The notes under the pieces: generated by a model
The model's database searches: none
Told to the model about the DNA's origin: nothing
The model's input: the letters and a program-made list of their open reading frames with translations, nothing else
Assembly: GCF_027923585.1 (NCBI RefSeq)
Contig: NZ_BRPL01000002.1
Location: forward strand, 1,240,001-1,304,000
Source of the DNA: Philodulcilactobacillus myokonensis
GTDB lineage: Bacteria; Bacillota; Bacilli; Lactobacillales; Lactobacillaceae
Reading direction: 5' to 3'
DNA: 64,000 nt
Made by a program: the position numbers and the translations under genes
Shown here: piece by piece, positions 1 to 8,604 of the stretch
Layout: each line of letters begins with the position of its first letter
How positions within the stretch are numbered: position 1 is the first letter of the stretch

Positions 1-55
1 TCCTGCTGTTAATGACATACAATTTCCACTCTCTTTCTAATTAATTCATTTTATA

Positions 56-256
56 TTATTGATTTTCTTGTTCAGAATCAGATTTCTGCAAGACTTTTTT
101 CATCTTTTTTTCAAAACGGTGACGGCTAAGCATCACAATGTGATTGCATTTAGTACATTGAATCTTAATGTCTGCTCCCATTCGGATAATTTCCCAACGG
201 TTAGCACCACATGGATGTGGTTTTTTCATTTCAACAATATCATGAAGTCCATACAT
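56..256 (-). CDS. DUF951 family small protein (YyzM-like)
   Basis: This 66-residue protein matches the DUF951 family: it has the block DIVEMKKPHPCG, then NRWEIIRMGADIKI, and a CxxC pair (CTKC), which suggests a small zinc-binding fold. Its cellular role is not known. The start is an ATG with a strong GGAGG ribosome site 7 bases upstream. It is the last gene of the series rsmG, parA, parB, DUF951 on the minus strand. That order is the usual origin-proximal order in Firmicutes, where the next gene is normally ychF; here the window ends first. The family call is confident, the function is open. Confidence 0.9.
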   Translation of the reverse strand: MYGLHDIVEMKKPHPCGANRWEIIRMGADIKIQCTKCNHIVMLSRHRFEKKMKKVLQKSDSEQENQ

Positions 257-268
257 TGTGATTCCTCC

Positions 269-1132
269 CTAGTTAATATGTAACAACTTTAAAATCCGGT
301 CTAAATCATCTTTTGATTTATAGTTAATCTCAATTTTTCCATGTCCACGGCGATTATTGATGGAAACCTTGGTCTTCAAATGGTCTTCCAACATTTCTTC
401 GTGGGCAATCATTGCTGGCGACTTCCGCTTTTTAGCAGTCCTTTTCTTCGGATGATGATTCAACTGATCAATCTCTGTTTGAATCTCGCGAACGGTCAAA
501 GCTTTATTAGCAACTTTTCTAGCTAACTTCACAAGGTCATCCTTATTATGAATTGATAGTAAGGTCCTTGCTTGCCCCATTGAAAGCTGTCGTTTTTCAA
601 GCATCTCTTTCACTTCGTTCGGCAACCCCAAAAGCCGTAAATAATTAGCGATGTAGGATCTGCTCTTGCCCAATCGTTTTGAAACTTCAGATTGGGTAAT
701 ATCTAGTTTAGTCATCAAAGTATTGTAAGCTTCAGCTTCCTCTAGTGGTGTTAAATTTTCCCGCTGGAGATTTTCCATCACGGCAATTTCCATCATTTGA
801 GGATTAGTGGCTGCCCTTACAATTGCTGGGATTGATTTGCGGTTCGCTTTTTTAGACGCTCTAAAACGACGTTCACCAGCAATAATTTCATATTTATCAG
901 CCTTTGGTTTTAATTTACGAACGATAATGGGTTGAAAAACACCATTTTTCTTAATCGATCTCGTTAAGTCATCCAAAGCCTGTGCATCAAATTTCAAGCG
1001 GGGCTGATATGGATTCGGAATTAATTTGGTTAATGGAATTTCAATCACATTTTCATCGATATTATTTTCACTAACTTGATTATCAGCAAATAATGCTTCA
1101 ATTCCGCGCCCCAAACCTTTTTTATTTGCCAT
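269..1132 (-). CDS. parB: Chromosome partitioning protein ParB (Spo0J)
   Basis: ParB binds parS sites near the origin and, with ParA, organises and segregates newly replicated origins. The 287-residue protein has the N-terminal ParB/Srx CTPase-type domain with the GERRFRA motif, a central helix-turn-helix region (TQSEVSKRLGKSRSYIANYLRLL) and a basic C-terminal dimerisation segment. The length is normal for Spo0J. Its start codon lies 11 bases inside the end of parA, so translation is probably coupled. Noc is a close paralogue family, but the tight linkage to parA favours ParB. I could not find a parS-like sequence in the window. Confidence 0.95.
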   Translation of the reverse strand: MANKKGLGRGIEALFADNQVSENNIDENVIEIPLTKLIPNPYQPRLKFDAQALDDLTRSIKKNGVFQPIIVRKLKPKADKYEIIAGERRFRASKKANRKSIPAIVRAATNPQMMEIAVMENLQRENLTPLEEAEAYNTLMTKLDITQSEVSKRLGKSRSYIANYLRLLGLPNEVKEMLEKRQLSMGQARTLLSIHNKDDLVKLARKVANKALTVREIQTEIDQLNHHPKKRTAKKRKSPAMIAHEEMLEDHLKTKVSINNRRGHGKIEINYKSKDDLDRILKLLHIN

Positions 1133-1889
1133 GAGCAGCTAGCACTTCTTTCGTTAGTTCTTTGTATACAATTGCACCCTTAGATTTCGGGGCATAGTCA
1201 CCGATTGGGACCCCATGGCTGGGGGCTTCAGATAGGCGGACATTCCTAGGAATAACGGTCTTATAAACTGCATCCTTAAAATATTTTCGAACCTGCTCAT
1301 TGACCTGTTTACCGAGATTAGTCCTTGCATCGTACATCGTTAGTAGAACCCCTTCAACTTTCAATTCGGGGTTGAAATGCTTTCTAACCAACCTAATGGT
1401 ATTCAATAATTGGCTCAAGCCTTCCAAAGCATAGTATTCACTTTGAACCGGAATTAAGATCGAGTTACTAGCGGTAAAGGCATTGATTGTAATTAAGCCC
1501 AGTGAAGGTGGGCAATCAATTAAAATGTAATCGTATTGGTCACTAACCTTGGCTAAGGCTTCCTTCAGGCGCGTTTCGCGTGCCATTTGCGGCGTTAATT
1601 CAACATCAGCGCCTGATAACTGAATGGTTGCTGGAACCACGTCCAGTCCCTTATGAGAAGACTTCAAAATAACGTTTTTTAGTGGTTCTTCATTGACTAA
1701 AACATCGTACATATCCTTTTGAATATGTGATTTTTCAATGCCAACCCCACTGGTTGCATTTCCTTGGGCATCGGCATCGATTAACAATACTTTTTTGCCA
1801 AAGTCGGATAAATTAGCGCCCAAATTGATGGCCGTCGTGGTCTTACCGACACCACCCTTTTGGTTCGCGAGTGAAATAATCTGGACCAT
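1122..1889 (-). CDS. parA: Chromosome partitioning ATPase ParA (Soj)
   Basis: ParA is a Walker-type ATPase that dimerises on ATP, binds DNA non-specifically and works with ParB in origin segregation and replication control. The 255 residues carry the deviant Walker A motif KGGVGKTT near residue 11, the Walker A' segment DADAQGN, and the Walker B region LIDCPPSLG. Length is typical of chromosomal Soj. An ATG with a GAGGAGGG ribosome site starts it. It lies 16 bases downstream of rsmG and overlaps parB, so the three genes are read as one operon. Confidence 0.95.
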   Translation of the reverse strand: MVQIISLANQKGGVGKTTTAINLGANLSDFGKKVLLIDADAQGNATSGVGIEKSHIQKDMYDVLVNEEPLKNVILKSSHKGLDVVPATIQLSGADVELTPQMARETRLKEALAKVSDQYDYILIDCPPSLGLITINAFTASNSILIPVQSEYYALEGLSQLLNTIRLVRKHFNPELKVEGVLLTMYDARTNLGKQVNEQVRKYFKDAVYKTVIPRNVRLSEAPSHGVPIGDYAPKSKGAIVYKELTKEVLAAHGK

Positions 1890-1905
1890 TAAATTCCCTC
1901 CTCAC

Positions 1906-2646
1906 TTATTGATTTTGATGTTCACCGATTGGTTTTTTATTTGGTGTTCCCGCTTTTCTGGGATACGTTTTCGGTGTTTTTTTAATCTTTTTAACCACGA
2001 CAATGTGGCGATCATCGTGTGAAGACGGCAACTGCAAGAATTGATTCAAAGTAATTTGACCACCCAAACGTTGAATCGCAGTTTGGCCATTTTTCAATTC
2101 TTCATCGGTCTTCATTGATTTTAAAGCAACCATTCGACCGCCAATCTTTACGAGTGGCAAACATAGTTCACTTAAAACACTCATGCGGGCAACCGCCCTT
2201 GCAGTAACAATATCAAAACTTTCACGGTACTTCGAACGCTTACCACCAAATTCTTCTGCCCGGGCATGCTTCAAAGTGACGTTTGATAAATGTAAATCCG
2301 ATACCAAATCTTCTAAGAATTTAATCCGTTTATTCAAAGAATCGATAATGACAACGTGTAGCTTTGGAAATAAAATTTTAAGCGGTAGTGATGGAAAGCC
2401 CGCACCGGAACCAACATCACAAATACTTAGTGGTTCATCCTGCAATGATTTAACGTAAAAAGCCGGTGTAATCGAATCATAAAAATGTTTTAAATAAACA
2501 TCGTTTTCTTCAGTAATCGTTGTTAAGTTCAAATGCTTGTTAGTTTCAACTAACATTTGATAGTAACGACTGAATTGATTTAATTGATGATCATCGATTG
2601 CAATGCCATGCTGCTTTAATAATTTTTGAAATTGTTCTGGGTTCAT
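1906..2646 (-). CDS. rsmG: 16S rRNA (guanine-N7) methyltransferase RsmG
   Basis: RsmG (GidB) uses S-adenosylmethionine to methylate N7 of G527 in 16S rRNA. The protein shows the SAM-binding motif DVGSGAGFPSLPLKI, the following acidic strand end (VIIDSLNKR), and the family block TARAVARM. I place the start at the ATG at 2646, giving 246 residues, because AGGAG sits 9 bases before it; the frame is open 12 codons further upstream but no ribosome site serves that longer form. It is the first gene of the parA-parB operon. A perfect GTGAAAC/GTTTCAC hairpin lies in its 5' region (2664-2682). Confidence 0.93.
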   Translation of the reverse strand: MNPEQFQKLLKQHGIAIDDHQLNQFSRYYQMLVETNKHLNLTTITEENDVYLKHFYDSITPAFYVKSLQDEPLSICDVGSGAGFPSLPLKILFPKLHVVIIDSLNKRIKFLEDLVSDLHLSNVTLKHARAEEFGGKRSKYRESFDIVTARAVARMSVLSELCLPLVKIGGRMVALKSMKTDEELKNGQTAIQRLGGQITLNQFLQLPSSHDDRHIVVVKKIKKTPKTYPRKAGTPNKKPIGEHQNQ

Positions 2647-2663
2647 ATTAACGACTCCTAGCC

Positions 2664-2682
2664 GTGAAACTTTTTGTTTCAC
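2664..2682. repeat. Inverted repeat upstream of rsmG
   Basis: GTGAAAC and GTTTCAC form a perfect 7-base inverted repeat around a TTTTT spacer, in the untranslated leader of the rsmG-parA-parB operon. The half-sites resemble parS halves but in the reverse order, so this is more likely an RNA hairpin or a regulator site than a parS. Confidence 0.4.
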
Positions 2683-2771
2683 ACATAGTTATATTTTAAC
2701 ATATTATACTATAATAGAAATAAACAGATTAAGGATTTAATCTAAACTAAATTGAATAGGAAGGTTTCACT

Positions 2772-4493
2772 TTGAAAAAGCAATTCAAACGATTTTCACC
2801 ATATTTAATTTTTATTGTTGTCGCGTTATTAGTTTTGCTACCACAGATTACGACTAAGTCATTTTTAGCCGGTGACGATTCATTCTTTCACATGAATCGT
2901 TTTTATGACGCTGCGATGCAAATCAAGACTGGTAAGTTCAACTACTTCCAAACTAATTTTGGATTTCAGCAGACCGGTCGAATCATCAATGCATTGTATG
3001 GTCCCATTTTTGCATATCTAAATGGATTATTGCTTCTGATTATGCACGGCTGGATCCGGTATGAAATTGCCAGTTCATTTCTGATTTTGGTTGGCAGTGC
3101 CAGCATTATGGATTGGGTTGGCAGAAAACTAAATTTAAGTTCTGGCATGAGCTTTTTGATTGGTATTTTATATATGCTATCCAACCCAATCAATGCCTGG
3201 GTCTTCAGCCAGCAGTTCACTGGCTGGGGAGCAATGCTAATGCCAATACTATTGTTAGCTGGAATTAAAATGGTTCAAAATGGCGACGTTAAAGTCCTAA
3301 CGCTTGCCATTCCAATGTCCTTACTGTTGCAAGTCCACGTCTTGAGCAGTCTCATCGGTGTGTTAGCATTAATTCCATTCTTCATCGCGGGATTAATCAA
3401 ATCCGAGCATCGAACGTTAATGGTTAAACACGTTAGTTTAGCGGTTATCTTAACGATCCTATTAACCGGTAACATTTGGTCGGCCCTCTTGGATGTTATG
3501 GGGTCCAACCACCTAATGCCTGTCTTTCCAGTCTTTGATATGGATGCTCAAGCTATCGGTTTTCAATCGTACGCATTGCATAACGTTTTAAACCCTGCTT
3601 ACATTTTCATCGTTATTTTAATCATCTTAATCCTCGTCTTAAACTGGCGAAAACTAGCGTTCCCATTCAAAGTTACTTCATCCGTCGGAATTTTTTTCAT
3701 CTGGTTATCGTCATCATTATTTCCATGGAATACACTTGCCAAGATTTTCCCAAGCATTTCAGATACGATTCAATTTCCTAAACGGTTCATCGCCGTTGGA
3801 CTATCACTACTATTACTATCAATTGGCTACTTTTTAACTAACTTTAAATTAATCCAACGAAAACAATTGTTTACCATTGTAATTGCATTAATAATGGTTG
3901 CACCATTAATTGATTTTAATGCAAAATTAAATGCCGGTGTCAGTACCTGGCAGTCATCAAGTGTTATCCCAAAATATAACATTTTAATGGTCTACGCAAA
4001 AAATCGGGCCCATTTACGACACGACTACCAGTCAAGAAAATTAACGCGGGTCTTAAATGCAGTCGTTAAACCATCACCTGATTATTTACCGATCAAACAC
4101 CCGCTAGCAGCTAATCAATACACTGCATTCAGGCCCTACCACCTCACCCACTACACTTTAGTGAAAGCTAATCATCACCTGAAACATTATCGAGTCCATG
4201 TCAAAAGCAATGGTGAACTAGCAGTTAAATGGTATAATCCTAATCAAACAAGCCGGCAGCGGGTTCAACTAATTAAATACCGGCATTCTGTCATCAAGGA
4301 AAATGGCAAGCGCCTACACCATGTTAAAACTAACCAAATTGGGGTAATGACATTAACATCTAAGCACGGGTGGAATCACGTTACACTTGCCTACCAACCA
4401 AGAAAAATCTTTATATTCGCATCACTAGCAGCGTTGTGCTCATGGTTAATTATGCTAGGCTTCGTTATTATCAGAAAATTTAAGCAAAATTAA
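2772..4493 (+). CDS. Polytopic membrane protein, GT-C glycosyltransferase-like
   Basis: This 573-residue protein has an N-terminal membrane segment, a large extracytoplasmic loop with an acidic motif (LAGDDSFFHMNR, near residue 33), about ten further membrane segments, a soluble region from about residue 385 to 545, and a last membrane helix before a basic tail. This layout is that of GT-C-fold or YfhO-like membrane proteins that use polyprenyl-linked sugars outside the membrane. No specific substrate can be read. The start is TTG with AGGAAGG 7 bases upstream. It is followed by a strong bidirectional terminator shared with the convergent gene cluster at 4554-7108. Confidence 0.6.
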   Translation: MKKQFKRFSPYLIFIVVALLVLLPQITTKSFLAGDDSFFHMNRFYDAAMQIKTGKFNYFQTNFGFQQTGRIINALYGPIFAYLNGLLLLIMHGWIRYEIASSFLILVGSASIMDWVGRKLNLSSGMSFLIGILYMLSNPINAWVFSQQFTGWGAMLMPILLLAGIKMVQNGDVKVLTLAIPMSLLLQVHVLSSLIGVLALIPFFIAGLIKSEHRTLMVKHVSLAVILTILLTGNIWSALLDVMGSNHLMPVFPVFDMDAQAIGFQSYALHNVLNPAYIFIVILIILILVLNWRKLAFPFKVTSSVGIFFIWLSSSLFPWNTLAKIFPSISDTIQFPKRFIAVGLSLLLLSIGYFLTNFKLIQRKQLFTIVIALIMVAPLIDFNAKLNAGVSTWQSSSVIPKYNILMVYAKNRAHLRHDYQSRKLTRVLNAVVKPSPDYLPIKHPLAANQYTAFRPYHLTHYTLVKANHHLKHYRVHVKSNGELAVKWYNPNQTSRQRVQLIKYRHSVIKENGKRLHHVKTNQIGVMTLTSKHGWNHVTLAYQPRKIFIFASLAALCSWLIMLGFVIIRKFKQN

Positions 4494-4507
4494 TTGAATA
4501 AAACACC

Positions 4508-4544
4508 AAAAAACGGGACCGTCAAAACGACGGCCCCGTTTTTT
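4508..4544. terminator. Bidirectional rho-independent terminator
   Basis: A GC-rich hairpin, ACGGG-CCGTC against GACGG-CCCGT, is flanked by an A run on the left and a T run on the right. It sits between the convergent genes ending at 4493 and 4554, so it can stop both transcripts. Confidence 0.9.
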
Positions 4545-4553
4545 ATAACCGGT

Positions 4554-6149
4554 TTAACTATTCGGCTGTTTTAATTCATAAAGGATGTGCTTATAAAGCA
4601 AGCGCCCATCCAAAATATTCGTATGTTCAGCCACCTTCGTATAATGAGTGCTCAAGAAGCGTTGGGCAAACGGCGTAATATTACTATTCGTAAAGTGACT
4701 ATGATGCCGTTTTAAGCTCTTCATGTACGTAATAACCACGAACTGGTCCTTTTCATCTTCTAATTGAGATAGTTGACCTATCCGCATTGGCTTATACGCA
4801 TGCATGTTATTTTGGATATAAAACTTGGTGTTCGGCAACGTCTGCGTTGAAGTAAAAATCCCGGTATCCATCGAACCAAAGTTTAAAATTGTAGGATTAT
4901 CGGTGGTGGAATCATGTAAAATAATCCTAGCAAACTGGTTTTGGAATGACTCGTTTGTTTTACCGCTGGCGTCGACGTACGGATTATTCGGGAACAGACG
5001 ACTGTAAATAAATTCATTGTTGTTCACTGGAATCAGCATCATTGCAATCACGAAAACAAATGTTGATACAATTGCTAACGAAAGCCCCTTGATCTTCGTC
5101 AATTGTTTAATCAAAACTGCTAATAACAAAGTGAAGAAGACCATGTAAGATGCCATTGCAAAGTAATAGTAGACATAATTATTACTAACGTAGGTCGTAA
5201 TGACAACATCTGAAATGAAGCCTAGTGCTAATGCGCCCTTCGCGTTCCAGTTGAACTCCCTGATGAAGAACATGAAGATAACACCAATTAATAGGATAAT
5301 GACATATTTATCCCAATCATGATTATATGATGAAATGCGCATCAGGTACGATTTAACCTGGGTAAATAAAGAGGCCGTCTTGTGATAATAATTTAAATTC
5401 AAATAAAAGTAGACGTGCAGCATCGCTCTAAATGAACGAAATGCGATAAAGTAAATAAAGAGCGGAATCGTAATCGTTATGAACCCTAAGAAGGCATCCC
5501 GCACCATGATCAATGCCCGCTTGAACTCTTTTTTAATCAGCAAATAAATTCCGATATACAGGAAACAGCCAATCCATAAACCAAGGATCGTGTACTTACT
5601 CCAAAAAATCAGGGCAACAAAAATCCCCTGCCAATAAGCATCCCAGTGTGAAAAATGAAATCCAGGGTGCTGGATAATTTTATAAATGGTCACTAATGCC
5701 ATCGGCAGCATAAATTCTTCCACTAAATCACCATTAATAAAAATCGTGTTGTTAAAGGTAAACGGAATGAACAAGAACGTACTGGCATAGCTGATCAATT
5801 TATTTTTAACCACAAAATTAATGATTTTTTGAACAAATAACAAATCGATAAACAAAGCTAAAGCTTCAAAAATATAAAGCCCTAAGCCACTATGATTACT
5901 AATGATAGCAGCAAAAGTATGCAAAATATAAATCACCGGACCACGTTGATCAAATAAGTAGCGGTATGGCATCATCCCGTGCAACATTCCCCGGCCAATT
6001 GTGAACATATCGTTCGTGTCCCAGGAGTTATTGGCTTGAAACATGGGGGAAGCGGTTGTCATAAATAGCATGGCAATAAAACTGACGACTAATAGCCATA
6101 GATAGTAATATCCATTGGCCTTAATTTCTTTTCTCATTTTATTCATCAT
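4554..6149 (-). CDS. Polytopic membrane protein, probable PMT/GT-C-type glycosyltransferase
   Basis: A 531-residue protein with about eleven membrane segments. Its first extracytoplasmic loop has NNSWDTNDMFTIGRGML followed by MPYRYLFDQRGPVIY, a pattern seen in bacterial GT-C glycosyltransferases of the ArnT/PMT class, where the acidic residues help bind a lipid-linked sugar. The C-terminal 120 residues look soluble. The start codon lies 8 bases after the stop of the GtrB-like gene and its ribosome site is within that gene, so the two are coupled. Together they suggest transfer of a sugar from an undecaprenyl phosphate carrier to a wall polymer. The acceptor is unknown. Confidence 0.65.
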   Translation of the reverse strand: MMNKMRKEIKANGYYYLWLLVVSFIAMLFMTTASPMFQANNSWDTNDMFTIGRGMLHGMMPYRYLFDQRGPVIYILHTFAAIISNHSGLGLYIFEALALFIDLLFVQKIINFVVKNKLISYASTFLFIPFTFNNTIFINGDLVEEFMLPMALVTIYKIIQHPGFHFSHWDAYWQGIFVALIFWSKYTILGLWIGCFLYIGIYLLIKKEFKRALIMVRDAFLGFITITIPLFIYFIAFRSFRAMLHVYFYLNLNYYHKTASLFTQVKSYLMRISSYNHDWDKYVIILLIGVIFMFFIREFNWNAKGALALGFISDVVITTYVSNNYVYYYFAMASYMVFFTLLLAVLIKQLTKIKGLSLAIVSTFVFVIAMMLIPVNNNEFIYSRLFPNNPYVDASGKTNESFQNQFARIILHDSTTDNPTILNFGSMDTGIFTSTQTLPNTKFYIQNNMHAYKPMRIGQLSQLEDEKDQFVVITYMKSLKRHHSHFTNSNITPFAQRFLSTHYTKVAEHTNILDGRLLYKHILYELKQPNS

Positions 6150-6157
6150 TTGATTAA

Positions 6158-7108
6158 TTAAACCTCTGGATGATTGTTATTTTCAAATCCACTTGTCTTC
6201 GCAACAATGTATAGTGGACGTTTCTTTGATTCTTCAAACACACGGAAAAGGTAGTATCCGACGATTCCAATTGTGATCATAATGCATCCCGATAGGAACA
6301 GCATTAAAAAGACGGCAAATGTAAGCGTGGAGAAACCGGTAAATAAAGTGATCAGGAAGTATAAAACCCCTAAAATCATACTAGTAGCTCCTAAGACGTT
6401 GGCTAACTTCAACGGGGCATCTGAAAATGATGTAATGCCATCCATGGCAAGCCGCATCATCTTAGGCAAGGTATACTTAGTCTTGCCGGCGTTTCTGGCA
6501 TGGCGTTCATAGAGAACGGCGCCTTGTTTGAAACCGACCCAGCTAACCATCCCACGGACGAATGGTTCGGCTTCGTTCATTTGATCTAAGACGTTTACGA
6601 CCTGACGATCCATCAAACGGAAATCACCGGTATCAACGGGGATGTGAATCTTAGCCATGCTGTCTAGAATGCGGTAGAACATTTTAGCGGTAAACTTCTT
6701 AAAGAAAGTTTCACCGTCCCTAGCCTTGCGCTTCCCGTAGACAACTTGGTAGCCTTCACGCCATTTTTCGACCATTTTAGGAATTACGGTTGGTGGATCC
6801 TGCAAATCAGCATCCATGACAACCACGGCATCCCCCTTGGTATAACGAATCCCGGCAGTAATTGCTAATTGATGACCGAAGTTCCTCGAAAATTGAACAA
6901 ATTTGATGTTATCGTATTTTTTCTGAGCCTGTTCAATCAGTGCTGGACTCTTATCTTTAGATCCATCATTGACGAAAATTAATTCATAATCTTCTGGTTG
7001 GGATTGAACATATTTCTCTAAAGTTTCAATCGTATTCGTAATTCCTAATTCTTCGTTGAAGACCGGAAGAACAACAGAAATTAAATCGTTGCGTGAATAA
7101 TCTTCCAT
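6158..7108 (-). CDS. GT2 family bactoprenol glucosyltransferase-like protein (GtrB/DPM1-like)
   Basis: This enzyme type moves a sugar from a nucleotide donor to undecaprenyl phosphate at the inner membrane face. The GT2 domain (residues 1-230) has VVLPVFNEE, the metal-binding MDADLQDPP, and the RDGETFFKKF segment usual in GtrB. Two C-terminal membrane helices follow (about 235-295), as in GtrB and YkcC. I chose the ATG at 7108 because GGAG precedes it by 7 bases; the longer frame from 7129 lacks a site. It is upstream of and coupled to the GT-C-like protein. No GtrA flippase is adjacent. Confidence 0.88.
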   Translation of the reverse strand: MEDYSRNDLISVVLPVFNEELGITNTIETLEKYVQSQPEDYELIFVNDGSKDKSPALIEQAQKKYDNIKFVQFSRNFGHQLAITAGIRYTKGDAVVVMDADLQDPPTVIPKMVEKWREGYQVVYGKRKARDGETFFKKFTAKMFYRILDSMAKIHIPVDTGDFRLMDRQVVNVLDQMNEAEPFVRGMVSWVGFKQGAVLYERHARNAGKTKYTLPKMMRLAMDGITSFSDAPLKLANVLGATSMILGVLYFLITLFTGFSTLTFAVFLMLFLSGCIMITIGIVGYYLFRVFEESKKRPLYIVAKTSGFENNNHPEV

Positions 7109-7183
7109 ATCAATTCTCCTTATAAACATCTTTAATAAACATTAACCATTTTATGTTACTCAGGTCGAAAATACAAGACAAGA

Positions 7184-7216
7184 AAAAGCCCCTACTTTTT
7201 ATAAGTAAAGGCTTTT
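7184..7216 (-). terminator. Terminator after the nucleoside transporter gene
   Basis: AAAAGCC and GGCTTTT form the base of a hairpin with an inner TACTT/AAGTA stem. On the minus strand it follows the gene ending at 7229 and is trailed by T residues. Confidence 0.75.
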
Positions 7217-7228
7217 AAAAAAATATTT

Positions 7229-8479
7229 TTACCAAACGAAGAGACCCACAATCCCGGCTGACATTAGTGAAACTAAGATTCCAGAAAGAACCATGTATCC
7301 AACGTTCTTACTAATCAAATCATTTTTAGATTTATCAACGATTCCCTTAAAGGCACCGACAATCATTCCAACGGTCCCTAAGTTCGCAAAGGAAGTCAAG
7401 AAGACACTGATTTCAGCTCGGTAATGGGGATTGAAGAAATGTGGATTGTTGATATGAGGGCTAACGCGACCCATGACAACGAATTCATTCGTAACTAATT
7501 TGGTACCCATGTATTGAGCAAATTGAAAGGCATTGCTTGGATCCTGTCCTAATAACCATGCGAATGGGAACATGCAGACCCCTAAGATGTGTTCTAATGA
7601 TAAGTTCGGGTTGATAGCACCTAAAATCTTATCAATCAAGCCAGCTAAAGCAACGAAAGCAATCACGTTCGCGGTAATAATCAAGATTAATTTACCAGCT
7701 TTTAAGATTGAATCACCTAAGAATGAGAAGAATGGTTCTCTCCCGTTTTCTTTTGATTTATCAACTTCAGCTTTGGCATCTTCATTCTTGGTGTCATCGC
7801 CAACTTTTGCAATCGTATCTTCATCTGGAGTTACTTTGATCGGATTCAAAATTCCAGAAATAATAACGGCATTTAAAATGTTCAACGGAACGGCAGTCAA
7901 GACGTATTCACCAGGAATCATCTGCATGTATGAAGCTAGAATCGAAGCAGTCACACAAGACATTGACATCATGGCAATCGTTAAATCACGCTCGCCACGC
8001 ATCCGTTTTAATTGAAGGGTTGAAACGGCTAATGCTTCGGTATTTCCTAGAAACATCATTTCAACTGAAAAGAATGATTCAAATTTTGGTTGACCGGTAA
8101 TATAGGCTAACCCTTTTCCAATCCATTTGATTAACCATGGTAGAAAACCAATGTAGGTCATAATATCAAATAGTGGAACGATTAATAGAATCGGTAGTAA
8201 AGCACTAGTGACGAAATCTAATGGCTTAGCATTCATCCAACTTGGCAATGCGAAGCTAATTCCTTCATCAGCGGCTTGAATCAAAACGGTAAAACCATTG
8301 GCTAAGGCCTTAATGGCATCACGGCCCCAAGCAAACTTAGTTAAGCAAAGTGCAATCACTAAGTTCAAAACAAGGACAATTCCGATCGACTTCCAATCGA
8401 TATGTTTACGATCTTTTGAAAACAATACTGCAACGGCTAAAAAGGCTAATATTCCCAAAATATTAATTAATAGATACAT
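7229..8479 (-). CDS. nupC: NupC-type concentrative nucleoside transporter
   Basis: CNT-family proteins import nucleosides with protons or sodium. The 416-residue protein has three N-terminal membrane segments, a gate/nucleoside-recognition region with the EMMFLGNTEALAVS block and, near the C-terminus, TNEFVVMGRVSPHINNPHFF, both matching the CNT core. A cytoplasmic acidic insert (about residues 205-235) separates membrane segments. The start is ATG with a GAGAGG ribosome site. It lies downstream of a degenerate phosphopentomutase gene on the same strand, so a nucleoside-related role of that gene is likely. Substrate range cannot be told from sequence. Confidence 0.92.
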   Translation of the reverse strand: MYLLINILGILAFLAVAVLFSKDRKHIDWKSIGIVLVLNLVIALCLTKFAWGRDAIKALANGFTVLIQAADEGISFALPSWMNAKPLDFVTSALLPILLIVPLFDIMTYIGFLPWLIKWIGKGLAYITGQPKFESFFSVEMMFLGNTEALAVSTLQLKRMRGERDLTIAMMSMSCVTASILASYMQMIPGEYVLTAVPLNILNAVIISGILNPIKVTPDEDTIAKVGDDTKNEDAKAEVDKSKENGREPFFSFLGDSILKAGKLILIITANVIAFVALAGLIDKILGAINPNLSLEHILGVCMFPFAWLLGQDPSNAFQFAQYMGTKLVTNEFVVMGRVSPHINNPHFFNPHYRAEISVFLTSFANLGTVGMIVGAFKGIVDKSKNDLISKNVGYMVLSGILVSLMSAGIVGLFVW

Positions 8480-8604
8480 TATTTGGTGGTTCCTCTCTTT
8501 TCCATTTATTTAGTTGTAACAACTGTCCTTTAATGGTCTTCGCCCGACCGGTCAATCACTCCTTTATAATAGGTTATTATTAATAATTGTTACCAAAATT
8601 TAAG

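Noticed and set aside
2664-2682. GTGAAAC/GTTTCAC repeat as a parS site beside parAB
   Set aside because: In parS the half-sites are joined as GTTTCAC-GTGAAAC; here the order is reversed with a T5 spacer, so it forms a hairpin and not the ParB site.
7533-8015. 160-codon plus-strand frame inside nupC
   Set aside because: It is antisense to a clear transporter gene, has no ribosome site and no family pattern.
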